Assembly: GCA_028564925.1 (NCBI GenBank)
Contig: CM053031.1
Location: forward strand, 168,609,084 to 168,673,083
Direction of reading: 5' to 3'
DNA from: Lithobates sylvaticus
Taxonomy: Eukaryota > Chordata > Amphibia > Anura > Ranidae
Length of the DNA: 64,000 nucleotides
The translations under genes were made by a program, and so were the position numbers. Positions within the stretch are counted from its first letter, which is position 1. Each line of letters begins with the position of its first letter. Shown piece after piece: positions 43,063 through 53,340 of the stretch. The notes under the pieces are model-generated. The model was not told where the DNA came from and searched no databases. It saw only the letters and a program-made list of their open reading frames with translations.

Positions 43063-43904
43063 ATTTAACATTAGTCAGTATATTTGATCACAGGCACTGT
43101 TTTACTGATCATACCACATATAGCAACTGTCTCTACGTCTACAAATGATCTGCTGCAGATGACATATACCCCCCAGATGAACTTTAAAGCCTGTGGGTAT
43201 ACAATGCTGTGGCAGTTTGTTCAGCGATTGGACAGTGCATGGCTCTTTGGATATATTTTACTAATTTCTATATATTTATTCTCACTAGGTCCAAAAACGT
43301 TTTTAACCAGAATGCATTATTTTATAATAAAGTATAATTATTCTTAGTAGTATTATCATTACTGTTGTTAATACTATCATTATTATGCTATTATTTTATT
43401 TCCTTTTTTTTTTTTCACGATTTTACAATCAGATTGCATAATGTCCAAATTTATACACATACTGGTCTCAAATTTTTACCCATTTTTTTTTTTCTTTTTC
43501 ATTATGTTACCTTATCATCCACAATGTATCATTTCTAAAATAACGATGATTATTATGATATCATTTTTTTTTTTCAGCACCCATATTCTCATCTTTGTTC
43601 AGTGCACATGTTCTCATTTTTGTGTAATTATTTTGACACTTTCATTACTATTGACGGTTTGGTTTTTCATTATCCTCTCGTGGAGGAGATATTGTATCGA
43701 TATAAGATTGATATATAAGATCTCCTTATGTTCTTTTTAGCTCCGATGAAGGGGTTGCTTTAAAATTGTATCCCGGACCTTTAATGGAATGAAGTTGTAG
43801 CTGGACCTCTTAGCAGTGGTATGGCGCTTAAATTCCAACCCTTTTTACACTGCCACTTTAGTGGCAGTGATCAGGGACAGTGTAACTGGTGTGGTGAGTA
43901 GGTA
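43063..43904. other. AT-rich block, origin unclear
   Basis: T-rich and ATT/ATC-rich DNA with no credible gene. A segment near 43740 (AGCTCCGATGAAGGGGTTGC) might be a very degenerate Penelope-type terminal motif, but I cannot support it. One unit of the 37520-37985 minisatellite lies at about 43858-43905. Confidence 0.35.
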
Positions 43905-44139
43905 AAGTGGACTCCATTTACTAAAGCAGATCACATGTGGTATTTAGGTATCCGGACACATTTTCCCTAACTTTCGCATTCGATCCTTAAACTGTCAATT
44001 CACTATGCCATTTTTCGGTTTATACGGCAAAATGCTTGGTTAAATACCGCCTTTAAAATGACATTAAACTCACTTCACAGATGAAAATAATTAAATGCAT
44101 AATTGGTGGTCCAGGAATGCGTTAATGATGGAAGTGATG

Positions 44140-44834
44140 ACTTTGGTCACCACACCTCAATGGGCAGGGCATGGAATTGTTTAAAAAAGGTTGTCAATTC
44201 ACATTCTTTTGAGCATTTGGCTAGTCTACACTCACATTTGGCAGCTGGACATTGCATTTCTCTCCCCTGCATCCTTAATGGAGCTTTTTGGAGGTTAATT
44301 TGTGAAGTTTCAGGCCATCCTAAATAAGGCAATGAGAAGAAGAAGAAGAGAAGAAGAAGAAGAAGTTGTCATGTGTCCACGTTCCTTTAAGCAGTGCACC
44401 TTGTGCTCACTAAATTGCATTTGTCTAAGGAACTGAATATGCTGCTGGAGCCCACCAAAGTGTGCATTCACGCAATTTCACCCATGACCAAGTTGTTGGC
44501 TGTCCTTCACTTTCTTGGCACGGGCTCCCATCAGATGGTAGCTGGAGAGGTGGTTGGAGTATTACAGCCATCTTTTTCATGTTTGCTTGCTAAGGCCCTG
44601 CAGGGATTCAGGCAAATTGCCCCCAAATATATCTACATGCCTACCACACGTCAGAAATGGGATCAGATTAAGAACGATTTCTATGCGGTGGCTGGAATTC
44701 CCAATGTCATGGGTGTCAGATTGCACTCATGAGCCTTTTTTTGCCCCCTCTGATAAAGAGCACATCTACCGTAATAGGAAGGGGTACCAATCCTTGAACA
44801 TTCAGGTTGTCTGTGATGAAAACATGTTCATCAG
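44140..44834 (+). pseudogene. HARBI1-like PIF/Harbinger transposase remnant, 5' part
   Basis: From about 44394 encodes LLAVLHFLGTGSHQMVAGEV, QPSFSCLLAKAL.GFRQIAPKY and FYAVAGIPNVMG, the N-terminal helical region and the run-up to the first catalytic Asp of Harbinger transposases. The frame shifts at about 44722, where GVIDCTHV would be expected; the next part reads CTHEPFFAPSDKEHIYRNRK, then QSLNIQVVCDENMF. It is cut at 44834 by the fold-back hAT and continues at 47304. A different lineage from the Harbinger at 48384. Not the host HARBI1 gene, as far as can be judged, because it is decayed and has no conserved context. A GAA microsatellite lies at 44332-44366. Confidence 0.8.
44332..44366 (+). 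repeat. GAA-type microsatellite
   Basis: A run of about 11 GAA/AGA triplets with one interruption, just upstream of the HARBI1-like coding match. Confidence 0.85.
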
Positions 44835-47303
44835 TAGGGATGAGCCGAACACCCCCCTGTTCGGTTCGCACCAGAACCTGCGAACAGACCTAAAGCTTGT
44901 GTGAACTTTAGAACCCTATTAAAGTCTATGGGACTTGAACGTTCAAAATCTAAAGTGTTAATTTTAAAAGCGTATATGCAAGTTATTGTCATAAAAAGTG
45001 TTTGGGGACCTGGGTCCTGCCCCAGGGGACATGTATCAATGCAAAAAAAAGTTTTAAAAACAGCCGTTTTTTCAGGAGCAGTGATTTTAATAATGTTTAA
45101 AGTGAAACAATAAAAGTGTAATATTCCTTGAAAATTTCGTACCTGGGGGGTGTGTATAGTATGCATGTAAAGGGGCGCATGTTTCCCGTGCTTAGAACTG
45201 TCCCTGCACAAAGTGTCATTTTTGCAGGTAAAAAGGTATTTAAAATCACTCGCGGCTATAATGAATTGCCGCCTCCCATAATACAGAGAACAGCCATTCA
45301 TTGAAAGTCATTGATAACAAAAAAAAGCGTGGGGGTTCCCCCAAATTCAATTACCAGGCCCTTCAGGTCTGCTATGGATATTAAGGGGAACCCTGCGTCA
45401 AATTTAAAAAAAAATTACGTGGGGTCCCCCCTAAATATCCACACCAGACCCTTCAGGGTCTCTTCCCCACAACCCTGGCCATTGGTTGCGGGGGTCTGCG
45501 GGCGGGGGGCTTATCGGAATCTTGAAGCCCCCTTTTACAAGGGGACCCCCAGATCCCGACTTCACCCAGTGTGAAATAGTAAGGGAGTACAAAAGTACCC
45601 CTACCATTTCACCAAAAAAGTGACAAAAATTTTTAAAAATGACAGGAGACGGTCTTTGACAATTCCTTTATTAAAATCTTCTTTCATCTTCTTTCTTCTG
45701 GTCTTCTTCCTTTCTTCATCTTTTGGTTTCTTCATCTTCTTCCATCTTCTTCTTCCTCCGATCCGCTTCTTGCTCTGGTCTTCTCGTCCGGCATCTTCTT
45801 CCACGGCGTCGGGCGTCTTTTCTTCTGTGTCGGGCCGCTCCGCGCAATGGGACGGCCCCCGCCCCCCTCTGACGTCATGGGGAAAGCCATAGGGAAGTCC
45901 CCATGATGTCTCCTTGCGTCAGAGAGGGTGGGGTCACCAGGTGGCCCCGCCCTCCATTATAAAAGAGCTGTCAGACGGAGCGAAGCCTCACACAGCAGGA
46001 GCCTCCCATTGCGCGGAGCGGCCCGACACAGAAGAAAAAAGACGCCGACGCCGTGGAAGAAGATGCCGGACGAGAAGACCAGAGCAAGAAGCGGATCGGA
46101 GGAAGAAGAAGATGGAAGAAGAAGATGAAGAAACCAAAGGATGAAGAAAGGAAGAAGACCAGAAGAGCGAAGATGAAAGAAGATTTTAATAAAGGAATTG
46201 TCAAAGACCGTCTCCTGTCATTTTTAACATTTTTGTCACTTTTTTGGTGAAATGGTAGGGGTACTTTTGTACCCCCTTACCATTTCACACAGGGGGGAGG
46301 CCGGGATCTGGGGGTCCCCTTGTTAAAGGGGGGCTTCCAGATTCCGATAAGCCCCCCACCCTCAGACCCCCACAACCAATGGCCAGGGTTGTGGGGAAGA
46401 GGCCCTTGTCCCCATCAACATGGGGACATGGTGCTTTGAGGGGTCACAGACCCCCAAAGCATCCTCCCAATGTTGAGGGCATGTGGCCTGGTACGGTTCA
46501 GGAGGGAGGGGGGGCGCTCTCGTCCCCCCTCTTTTCCTGCGGCCTGCCAGGTTGCATGCTGGGATAAGGGTCTGGTATGGATTTTGAGGGGGACCCCACG
46601 CCATTTTTTATTTTTTTTTGGTGTGGGGTTCCCCTTAAAATCCATCCCTGACCTGAAGGGTCTGGTATGGATATTTAGGGGGAACTCCACGTAATTTTTT
46701 TTAAAATTTGACGCAGGGTTCCCCTTAATATCCATAGCAGACCTGAAGGGCCTGGTAATTGAATTTGGGGGAACTCCCACGCTTTTTTTTTTTATCAATG
46801 ACTTTCAATGAATGACTGTTCTCTGTATTACGGGAGCCGGCAATTCATTATAGCCGCGAGTGATTTTAAATAGCTTTTTTTCCTGCAAAAATTACACTTT
46901 GTGCAGGGACAGTTCTAAGAACGGGAAACATGCACCCTTTTACAGGCATACTATAGACACCCCCCAGGTACGAAATTTAAAGGAATATTAAACTTTTATT
47001 GTTTCACTTTAAGCATTATTAAAATTACTTCTCCTGAAAAAACTTCTGTTTTTAAAACTTTTTTTTGCATTGATACACGTCCCCTGGGTCAGGACCCAGG
47101 TCCCCAAACACTTTTTATGACAAGAACTTGCATATAGGCTTTTAAAATTAGCACTTTAGATTTCTCCCATAGACTTTTACAGGGTGCTCGCGGCTTTTCG
47201 AATTTGCCGCGAACACCCCAAATTGTTTGCTGTTCGCTGAACAGACGAACAGGCAATGTTCGAGTCGAACATGAGTTCGACTCGAACTCGAAGCTCATCC
47301 CTA
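44835..47303. mobile_element. 2.47-kb fold-back hAT with 8-bp target duplication
   Basis: Flanked by TTCATCAG (44827-44834 and 47304-47311). Both ends start TAGGGATGAGC, read inward. The element is one large inverted repeat: left arm about 44835-45845, right arm about 46015-47303. Each arm is similar to the giant hAT right end at its outer side and then has a shared interior (GACGCAGGGTTCCCCTTAAT, GACAGGAGACGGTCTTTGAC). The loop of about 170 bp (45846-46014) has TGACGTCATGG and GGTGGCCCCGCC. The right arm is longer by about 240 bp (about 46385-46620). Non-coding; open frames here are artefacts of GAA/CTT-rich DNA. Probably moved by the giant hAT transposase. Confidence 0.9.
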
Positions 47304-47515
47304 TTCATCAGAAATGTGGTCATGGACTTCCCAGGTTCTGTCTAAATGCATGCCACATACATCACACATGGAAGTATATGTTCATGTTTCTCTCCTGTGT
47401 TATCTCCCCACACCTTGCAGACAAAGTATACATATCAGATTGTATGAATAGGGGGTGGATTAGGGATTATAGCAGTGCCAAAATAAGAGAAATAAGGGTT
47501 GTTGACAATTCAATG
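47304..47515 (+). pseudogene. HARBI1-like transposase remnant, continuation after the hAT
   Basis: Starts within the TTCATCAG duplication. With one copy of the duplication, the reading NMFI of the left part runs directly into RNVVMDFPGSV, the expected Harbinger sequence before the second catalytic region (V..FPGS..D). Decays to non-coding by about 47440-47515. Confidence 0.75.
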
Positions 47516-47744
47516 CTTATTTGAAAAAGTATATAATTTTATTAAAGATAATTTAACAAAGAAGTAAGATACATTTATAAGTGCTGATTGGCAAATGGTA
47601 CAGATGCTCAAAGCCCCCAGTATGAAAAAGTAGTCACAATAAGGTATTGAACATAATTAACTAATACCGGGTAAATTGTTTCTGTAGAACAAAAGTAATC
47701 ATTGATACAGTTTAGTAAAACCTGAATAGGTAATGCAGGCCATT

Positions 47745-47800
47745 TTAGTATCCGACATGTTTTGCCATAATAATGGCTTCCTCGGGGCTGGCCTGCAAGG
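47745..47800 (-). ncRNA. Hammerhead-like motif in Penelope 3' region (degenerate)
   Basis: The minus strand reads CCGAGGAAGCCATTATTATG then GCAAAACATGTCGG. The layout (core, AGCC/GGC stem, AAAAC in place of GAAAC, ATGTCGG) resembles the hammerhead ribozymes known in Penelope terminal repeats. The core is not canonical (CUGAUGA and GAAA are both altered), so it is likely inactive. The fragment at 39675-39715 has the same skeleton. Confidence 0.35.
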
Positions 47801-48499
47801 CGAGTAAATATATCTACAAGAAATAGATAACAAACAAAAATTACTGATAGTGCACAAATCAGACTTTCCAACAGCTGAGTGAGGGGAAGGGGATTGAAAG
47901 AGGGAGGGGAGTGCGTTCACAATTACGCCCATCCACTCCAAGAAGGAGGATGGAATAAATTACCCTCCAGTCCCAACCCCAACTTACCCAAAACCAGAAA
48001 TTTGAGCTAACCATTGGGTAGAAAAGAGGGGATATATACAGCGTTGCCCAGTTGTGGAGTAAAATAATCCACAGCTGTATGACATATCGCTGTATGAAGG
48101 ACTAATGTCTCAATACTTACTTTAATATAAATGGAAACTAAAATAGAGTGGACTCGGACAATATTTAGTGAAGATGGTATGGAGGCGCCTGTAATGATTA
48201 ATACATAAATTTTACTCAGGGGTAAATTGGAAACAAAGTTAATGTAATCATTATGGTTGTAATGAAATTGGTGACAACATACCTGCATTTAAACAGGACT
48301 GAGACTAGATACGGACAAGTTAGCAACTTGTTCCAAAAAATAGTTGGAAATTGGTAGGTATAGTTGAAGGTAGTCACCTATAAAGCCCCATACACACGGT
48401 CGGACTTTTTCATGGATTCTGTCCGATCGGACAAGGTTGTTGAAAAATCAGACCGTGTGTATGCACCATCGGACAGTGTTCGTCGGTTTGGCCGACGGA

Positions 48500-49400
48500 C
48501 AAAGTCTTATCTCCTGCTGGAAAGATTTGCCGTCAACACGGTCCGATCACACCAAATCCGAGCGTGTGTACGCTTGTCCGACGGACAAAGTGCTACGCAT
48601 GCTCAGAAGAAATTCTGTGACGGAAGCGCTCGGTCAGGTAAAACTACCTTTCCTAATCGACACAGCACATTCGTCACGCTGCAATGTTAAAATGTCTTTA
48701 ATGCAGCGCATTCTCTTTTTCTTTACAATGCAACAAGAATGACATCTTTTAGCTGCTCCTATTCACCCGCACTTCTCACAAACTTACTTCTTTATTACTT
48801 TGCAGCATTTATACACTACATGTTTATTTTTACTCTGAACGGAAAAGAATCTTTGTTATTTTTTTACCATGATTTGTCTTTTTTGTTTTTTTTTGGGGAA
48901 TACATATTTGAATGTTTTTTTTTGTTTTTTTTGGAGGGGGGTTGTGTGTCTCAAATTACCAAAAACACATTATTAACATTTGTATTTCTTGCTTAAATTT
49001 ACTAGGAGGTTGTTTGTTGTTGGTGCCCCTTGTTAATTCTACTTTAGGATTAGTGAAATGTACCTGCTTACTCAAAGAAAAACTGTCATTGTAGCAAAGT
49101 AAAACACAATAGTCAATGATTATTTCAAATCAAAAAAACCTTTATTTAGGTCACACCAACAAACCAAAGAGGAACGCAGCCATGGTGAAACTTGGGGAAT
49201 TTGCAAAGTCTTGGCCCCCCACGGCAACCATCATTGTTCAAGCGTAGAAAATTGGGGGCCTGAGGAGTACGTATATTAAGGGGAGTGCAATCTGGTCGTG
49301 AAGTCCAAAGTATCCGGAACTGCAGCAGATGCCATCTAGGTCCCCAGGCTCTGGTACTACAAGAGGCTCCATCTTCTCTCAGACCAGACTGATTCCAGGT
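48500..49400. other. Harbinger left subterminal region, no gene
   Basis: After the terminal TCCGACGGAC-rich 240 bp come T-rich non-coding sequence and a TTTATTTAGG stretch just before the MADF gene's stop. An AATAAAGG read on the minus strand at about 49140 could serve as polyadenylation signal of the MADF gene. Confidence 0.45.
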
Positions 49401-49408
49401 CGTCACTC

Positions 49409-50731
49409 TCAGGTCTTCCTTCCACGCTTCCTTGCACGCTGTGGCTGTCGTGCTGGTGGGGTGGCAGAAGGAGGAGGAGGAGGAGGAGGAGGCGGAGCAT
49501 GGTAGCTATGGCAAACATGTGTGACTGGGGTCATCTCCCCAGCCCTACCCTTATTTAGGACATGGAGGATGAGCCCCTCACACATGTTGCGTTGCCTCAC
49601 CTCCATACCCATCATTTTTGTGACAACCACCGAGCCAAAGGTCTCCTCGTCGGCGGGTGTGGCATGTAGGGAGTCTGAAGCCTCTCTGATCATGCGGAGC
49701 GCTGACTCTGCCGCATAACCCCCCCTTCTCGCCCTTTTGTACGGAAGGCGGAGGGGAGGGGTTTGGGTGTCAGTCAGGCTCCGCGGCCTAGCCCCCTCTT
49801 GGCTGCCACTACCCAGCTGGTGGCTGCCACTAACCCCTGCCTCCTCCTGACTGCCACCTTCCACAGCCACCTCCTGGCTGAGGTCTTCCTGTGTATGAAA
49901 AAGGGACATAGTTTCAGTTATTTGTTCATCAAACACACACAATTCTCATCTAGTGACTGTTGCAAAATGTTTACAAATAGAAAACCATACAATTCTCAGC
50001 CCAGCAGTTTAGATTCTGGCCCCAAATGTCTCCAACACTACTGTCAGTTGATATGTCAAACACGTTAGGAACTAAGCAATTGGGATCCTGAATTAAGTGA
50101 ACATCATTCATTATTCCCATAAATGGTAACAAAAATACTATACCTGGAACAAGCTGGGCTCCTCCACCTCTTCCATACTGGAAGGCCCAGGTTGCTCCTC
50201 GGAAGCCTCAACAGGGGTGGGCTGCGCGCAAGGAAGCGTGGAAGGAGGAGTCGAGGTTGGCTCCGTGACATCAGTCTGGTCTTTCAGAAAATGGAGACTC
50301 TGATAGTACCAGAGCTTGGGCACATAGACCTCATCTGCTGAAGTTGCAGTTTCCTCAGACTTCACGACCTTCTTCCGCGCCCTGATATACGCACTCCTCA
50401 GGCTGCCAATTTTCTTTCTTATATCATCAACAGTTGCCGTGGGGAACCTTGGCTTGACAAATTCCACAAGTTCCTCCAGGGCTGCGTGCCTCTTTGGTTT
50501 GTTGGTGTAATGTGGGTGTTTACCCTGCCATAAAACGGGAAATTCCCTGAATTTGGCAATGAAGAGGGGGAGAAAACTCATGTCGTTGAATCCCTGCATA
50601 ATCTCTGCAAGACACAACACCACACAAAACCCTCTCAATTATGTCAGTCTAAACTCTCCTAATCTTCTCCATAAAGAAGCCTCAAGTTCAAATCAGTCTA
50701 GGCTAGTTATGTACCAACGTCAAATTGTACC
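49409..50731 (-). CDS. Harbinger-borne MADF-domain protein (three exons predicted)
   Basis: Predicted 311-residue accessory protein. An untranslated first exon ends at 50731 (CGAAG|GTACAA). Exon 2 starts at 50604 (CTTGCAG|AGATT), with the ATG at 50599-50597, and ends at 50144 (TTCCAG|GTATAG). Exon 3 runs from 49888 (TACACAG|GAAGACC) to the stop at 49409; both coding exons join in phase 0. Residues about 12-80 match a MADF (Myb/SANT-related) DNA-binding domain: FIAKFREFPVLWQGKHPHY, then LEELVEFVKP, VDDIRKKIGSLRSAYIRARK. The C-terminal part is Pro-rich (nine or so Pro) and ends in a basic RKRGRKT, a possible nuclear signal. Known for related Drosophila PIF elements: a MADF partner encoded beside the transposase. 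Apparently intact. Confidence 0.8.
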
Positions 50732-50909
50732 TTCGTTTGTAGCGATCGTCTCGTGTGAGTTTTCTCTCCCCTCGTCTCCCAGATCGTGGCTACGACACAG
50801 GCGTGTGACGTTTTATATACAGTGCGCATGCGTCAAACTCCGCCCGCCCCTGACGATCTTTCTCGTCTATTCCCCACCCCTTCTCTTTACGGCGCAGTGG
50901 GGAGAGCAC
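50732..50909. promoter_or_regulatory. Divergent promoter between MADF and Myb genes
   Basis: About 180 bp separate the first exon of the MADF gene (leftward) from the Myb ATG (rightward). TTTATATA is at about 50812. An NRF1-like GCGCATGCG is at 50824-50832, with CCGCCCGCCCC next to it. GACGATC-type motifs recur on both sides (AGCGATCGTC at about 50741, TGACGATC at about 50854). A GC-rich, bidirectional promoter is the simplest reading. Confidence 0.6.
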
Positions 50910-52265
50910 ATGGCGGGGACACAGCAGGTGCGCCACAAATATCCCACCAACGAGGAGGAGGACGAGGAATGTCCGGAGGCAGAAACGTCCCGATCCCGGA
51001 GCCTGAAATTCAAGGCCTCCAATATGTCATTTGGAGAAATGTTGGAGATGGTGGACATATTAAAGAGGAGCGACTATGATGGGAAGTATGGCCCTTACCT
51101 CAACCCCAATGTCCGCAAGGCCAAGATCATGTCTAAAGTTGTGAGGAGGCTGTACAATCAGTTTGGGGTACAACGATCCAAGGAGCAACTGAGGAAACGC
51201 TGGTCAGACCTGAAACTGAGGGAGGCCGATCAGTACAGAAAGATCAAGCGAATTCTTCTAAAAAGTAAGTAGTTGTGTTTTGTGTTTGATTTCTTGCTTG
51301 CATACTGCTCCATTGTGGTTTGATTTTTACAAAGTTGTACATTCCAAAATGGCCACTTTCAGGTTCGTCTGTGCATTCGATCGTACTCAGCCTCGATCTT
51401 TCTGCCACTGTCATGGTCGTGTGTGTGTGTCCATTCGATCGTACGCAACCTCAATCGTTCGGCCACTTATAATACGATGTTTGGTGTTTTTTTGGGGGAA
51501 AGGAAGTTTGTTCTCACTAGAAATGTCATCAAGAATGTAAAGCCAATTTATTCAATGTAAAGGAGAGGTCACCCAGTAGCTGTTTACCCATCTGGACTCT
51601 AGAGCACTAGTGCTGGGACACCCAAACCCCCTTTTTATTAGGCTTTTCCACACATGTGCTCCAGTGGATACTAGAGGGGGGTCTCCATCACACAAACTTC
51701 TACCAAAAAGCTAGTCAGTTTAGCACCTTTACAAAGTGACTACATTTATGTAGTTGACATTTGTAACTGGCCAAACTAAAATAGTGTCCGTCACTTTCAA
51801 GCAATGTTTGTCATTTCCTATTTCTGCCCTCAATAGATTGTGTTGCTAAATCTTCCTTTTGTACATTCTCATAGGGGAGCGAAAACTTGGGCCGTCTGAG
51901 GAAACCCCCAAACCAACACCTCCCAAAAAAGGGGAAAGAGCAGAAGCAGAGGAGGAGGAGGAGGAAGGAGAGATCATCGAACTTGGAGAAATTGTCACCA
52001 CAACAGGTGAGTGTTGGAGAACACAGCTACTGGTAAGCTAATCCATGTATGGCTGCCTCATTTCCAACACCCCATTTTTGTTTGTTTGTGGTTTTTAGGT
52101 GACGTGGATGTTGTGGAAGAAAAATCGCACTTTACCACAGAGAGTGCCCACGTACTCATCGGAGAGATAATGGTCTGCAATAGAGATCTAGATTACATAA
52201 AGCAAAACATCAATGATGTTCAACAAAAATTGAAGAACATCATTGATGTTTTAGGAAAAATATGA
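50910..52265 (+). CDS. Harbinger-borne Myb/SANT-like protein (three exons)
   Basis: Predicted intact 217-residue protein. Exon 1 is 50910-51264 (ends CTAAAAA|GTAAGT), exon 2 is 51875-52006 (TCTCATAG|GGGAGCG to ACAACAG|GTGAGT), and exon 3 is 52099-52265 (TTTTTAG|GTGACG to the stop); all junctions keep frame. Residues about 38-118 form a Myb/SANT-like domain: MLEMVDILKRSDYDGKYGPY, ...VRKAKIMSKVVRRLYNQFGV, LRKRWSDLKLREADQYRKI. An acidic run (AEEEEEEGEII) and a C-terminal helix, possibly coiled coil (YIKQNINDVQQKLKNIIDVL), follow. Known role in the superfamily: the Myb-like partner carries the transposase to the nucleus and helps it bind the ends. Runs away from the MADF gene. Confidence 0.85.
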
Positions 52266-52334
52266 AAACGCACCAAGTAATTAACACACATTTGTGCCAG
52301 CTTCTGAACACATTTGCAACTTCAAAACTGTGTG

Positions 52335-52583
52335 AAATTTGGAACATGCACACATTGTGTCCACATGTGCTAGCTCCCATCATGGTGGATGAATGCCAAC
52401 GTTTTTTTGGGGGTGCAAACACTTTACGAACTACGAAAGTGGTTGTGGTGAAGGGGTTGCACCCCCAAAAAACGTCCATTCATCCCCATGATGGAAAATG
52501 GCACTTTTGAAGCTTCTAGGCATGTGTTTTACCATCTAATGACCATTTTCAGACCCAAATTGTGTGCATGTTCCAAATTTCCA
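52335..52583. repeat. Inverted repeat (about 100-bp arms) after the Myb gene
   Basis: Left arm from GAAATTTGGAACATGCACAC (52335) to about 52420; right arm about 52447-52583 ends with the complement. The inner part, CCATCATGG..GATGAATG and ACGTTTTTTTGGGGGTGCAA, is the best-matched section (52377-52494). It could be a small nested MITE or a hairpin in the 3' region; no target duplication identified. Confidence 0.7.
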
Positions 52584-52911
52584 CTTTTCGGGGGTGACCC
52601 CCCCATGTGATGAAGGCAAGATCAAACACACTTTGAACATATAGTCATGTCTGATCTTGTCTTCACTTTACAAAGTTGAACTTTCCTACTTCATAGGTTC
52701 TGCTTAGCTCCATGCCTGGTTTTACCAATTGCGTAATCTTTGTAAACAATGTTGTAAATAACCAAGATGTTGTCAGTTTTGGCGTGAAGATTGTAAACGC
52801 ACTTGTGAATGTTTTCCAAGTAAACTTTTTTATTTTTCGAAATGTGTGGCTTCCTTATTTAAAAAACACAATGCATTATGTATGTAAAATGTAAAGGATA
52901 TGGGGGGCAAT

Positions 52912-53022
52912 GGGTGTTATTTACTAAAGGCAAATCCACTTTGCACTGCAATTTCCTTTCCCAGGGAACTTTTTCAATGCACTTGTAGAGCATAGCGGAT
53001 TTGACTTATGTAAATGACACCC
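52912..53022. mobile_element. Short fold-back MITE-like repeat
   Basis: 111 bp with inverted ends GGGTGTTATTTACTAAAGGC and GGGTGTCATTTACATAAGTC (read from the right), followed on both sides by CAAATCC.CT. A similar ATTTACTAAAG.AGATC stretch lies at about 43918. Non-coding; superfamily not determined. Confidence 0.6.
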
Positions 53023-53340
53023 ACAGTGCTTTGTACGAAAAACACGGAGCACAGCATTTTTCAGAATACACACATGTCAGACCTGGTGATGAAAAGGAGT
53101 ATTTTGGCTGTCAGTTATGCAGGACAAACCTTCTCTAGACCAAAGATTAGGTAGCAAACACACAACATGAGAATAATCTTTTTGGGAAGAAGAGACTGTT
53201 ACCTCCTTTTGCCCAGAAAGTGCATTCCCACTGTCGAAGGCAAAGGGAAAAAATGTCAAAGTAAAATAAGCTAAAAAGAAGACTGAAATGACAAGAAATC
53301 AGAGGTTGGTTAAAATATCAGATTTATTAAAAAATGCCTC

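Noticed and set aside
43441-43740. Possible membrane protein of 99 residues (Phe/Ile-rich)
   Set aside because: The DNA is a T-rich simple-sequence stretch; hydrophobicity follows from poly-T.
43735-43790. Hammerhead-like motif (CCGATGAAGGGG)
   Set aside because: The second half of the core (GAAAC) and a matching stem are not present.
44394-44834. Host HARBI1 gene
   Set aside because: Frameshifted at the catalytic Asp and embedded in repeats, so a dead Harbinger copy is likelier than the conserved host gene.
45600-46250. Lys/Arg/Glu-rich open frames on both strands
   Set aside because: They are GAA/CTT-rich arms of the fold-back hAT palindrome, and mirrored frames appear in both arms.
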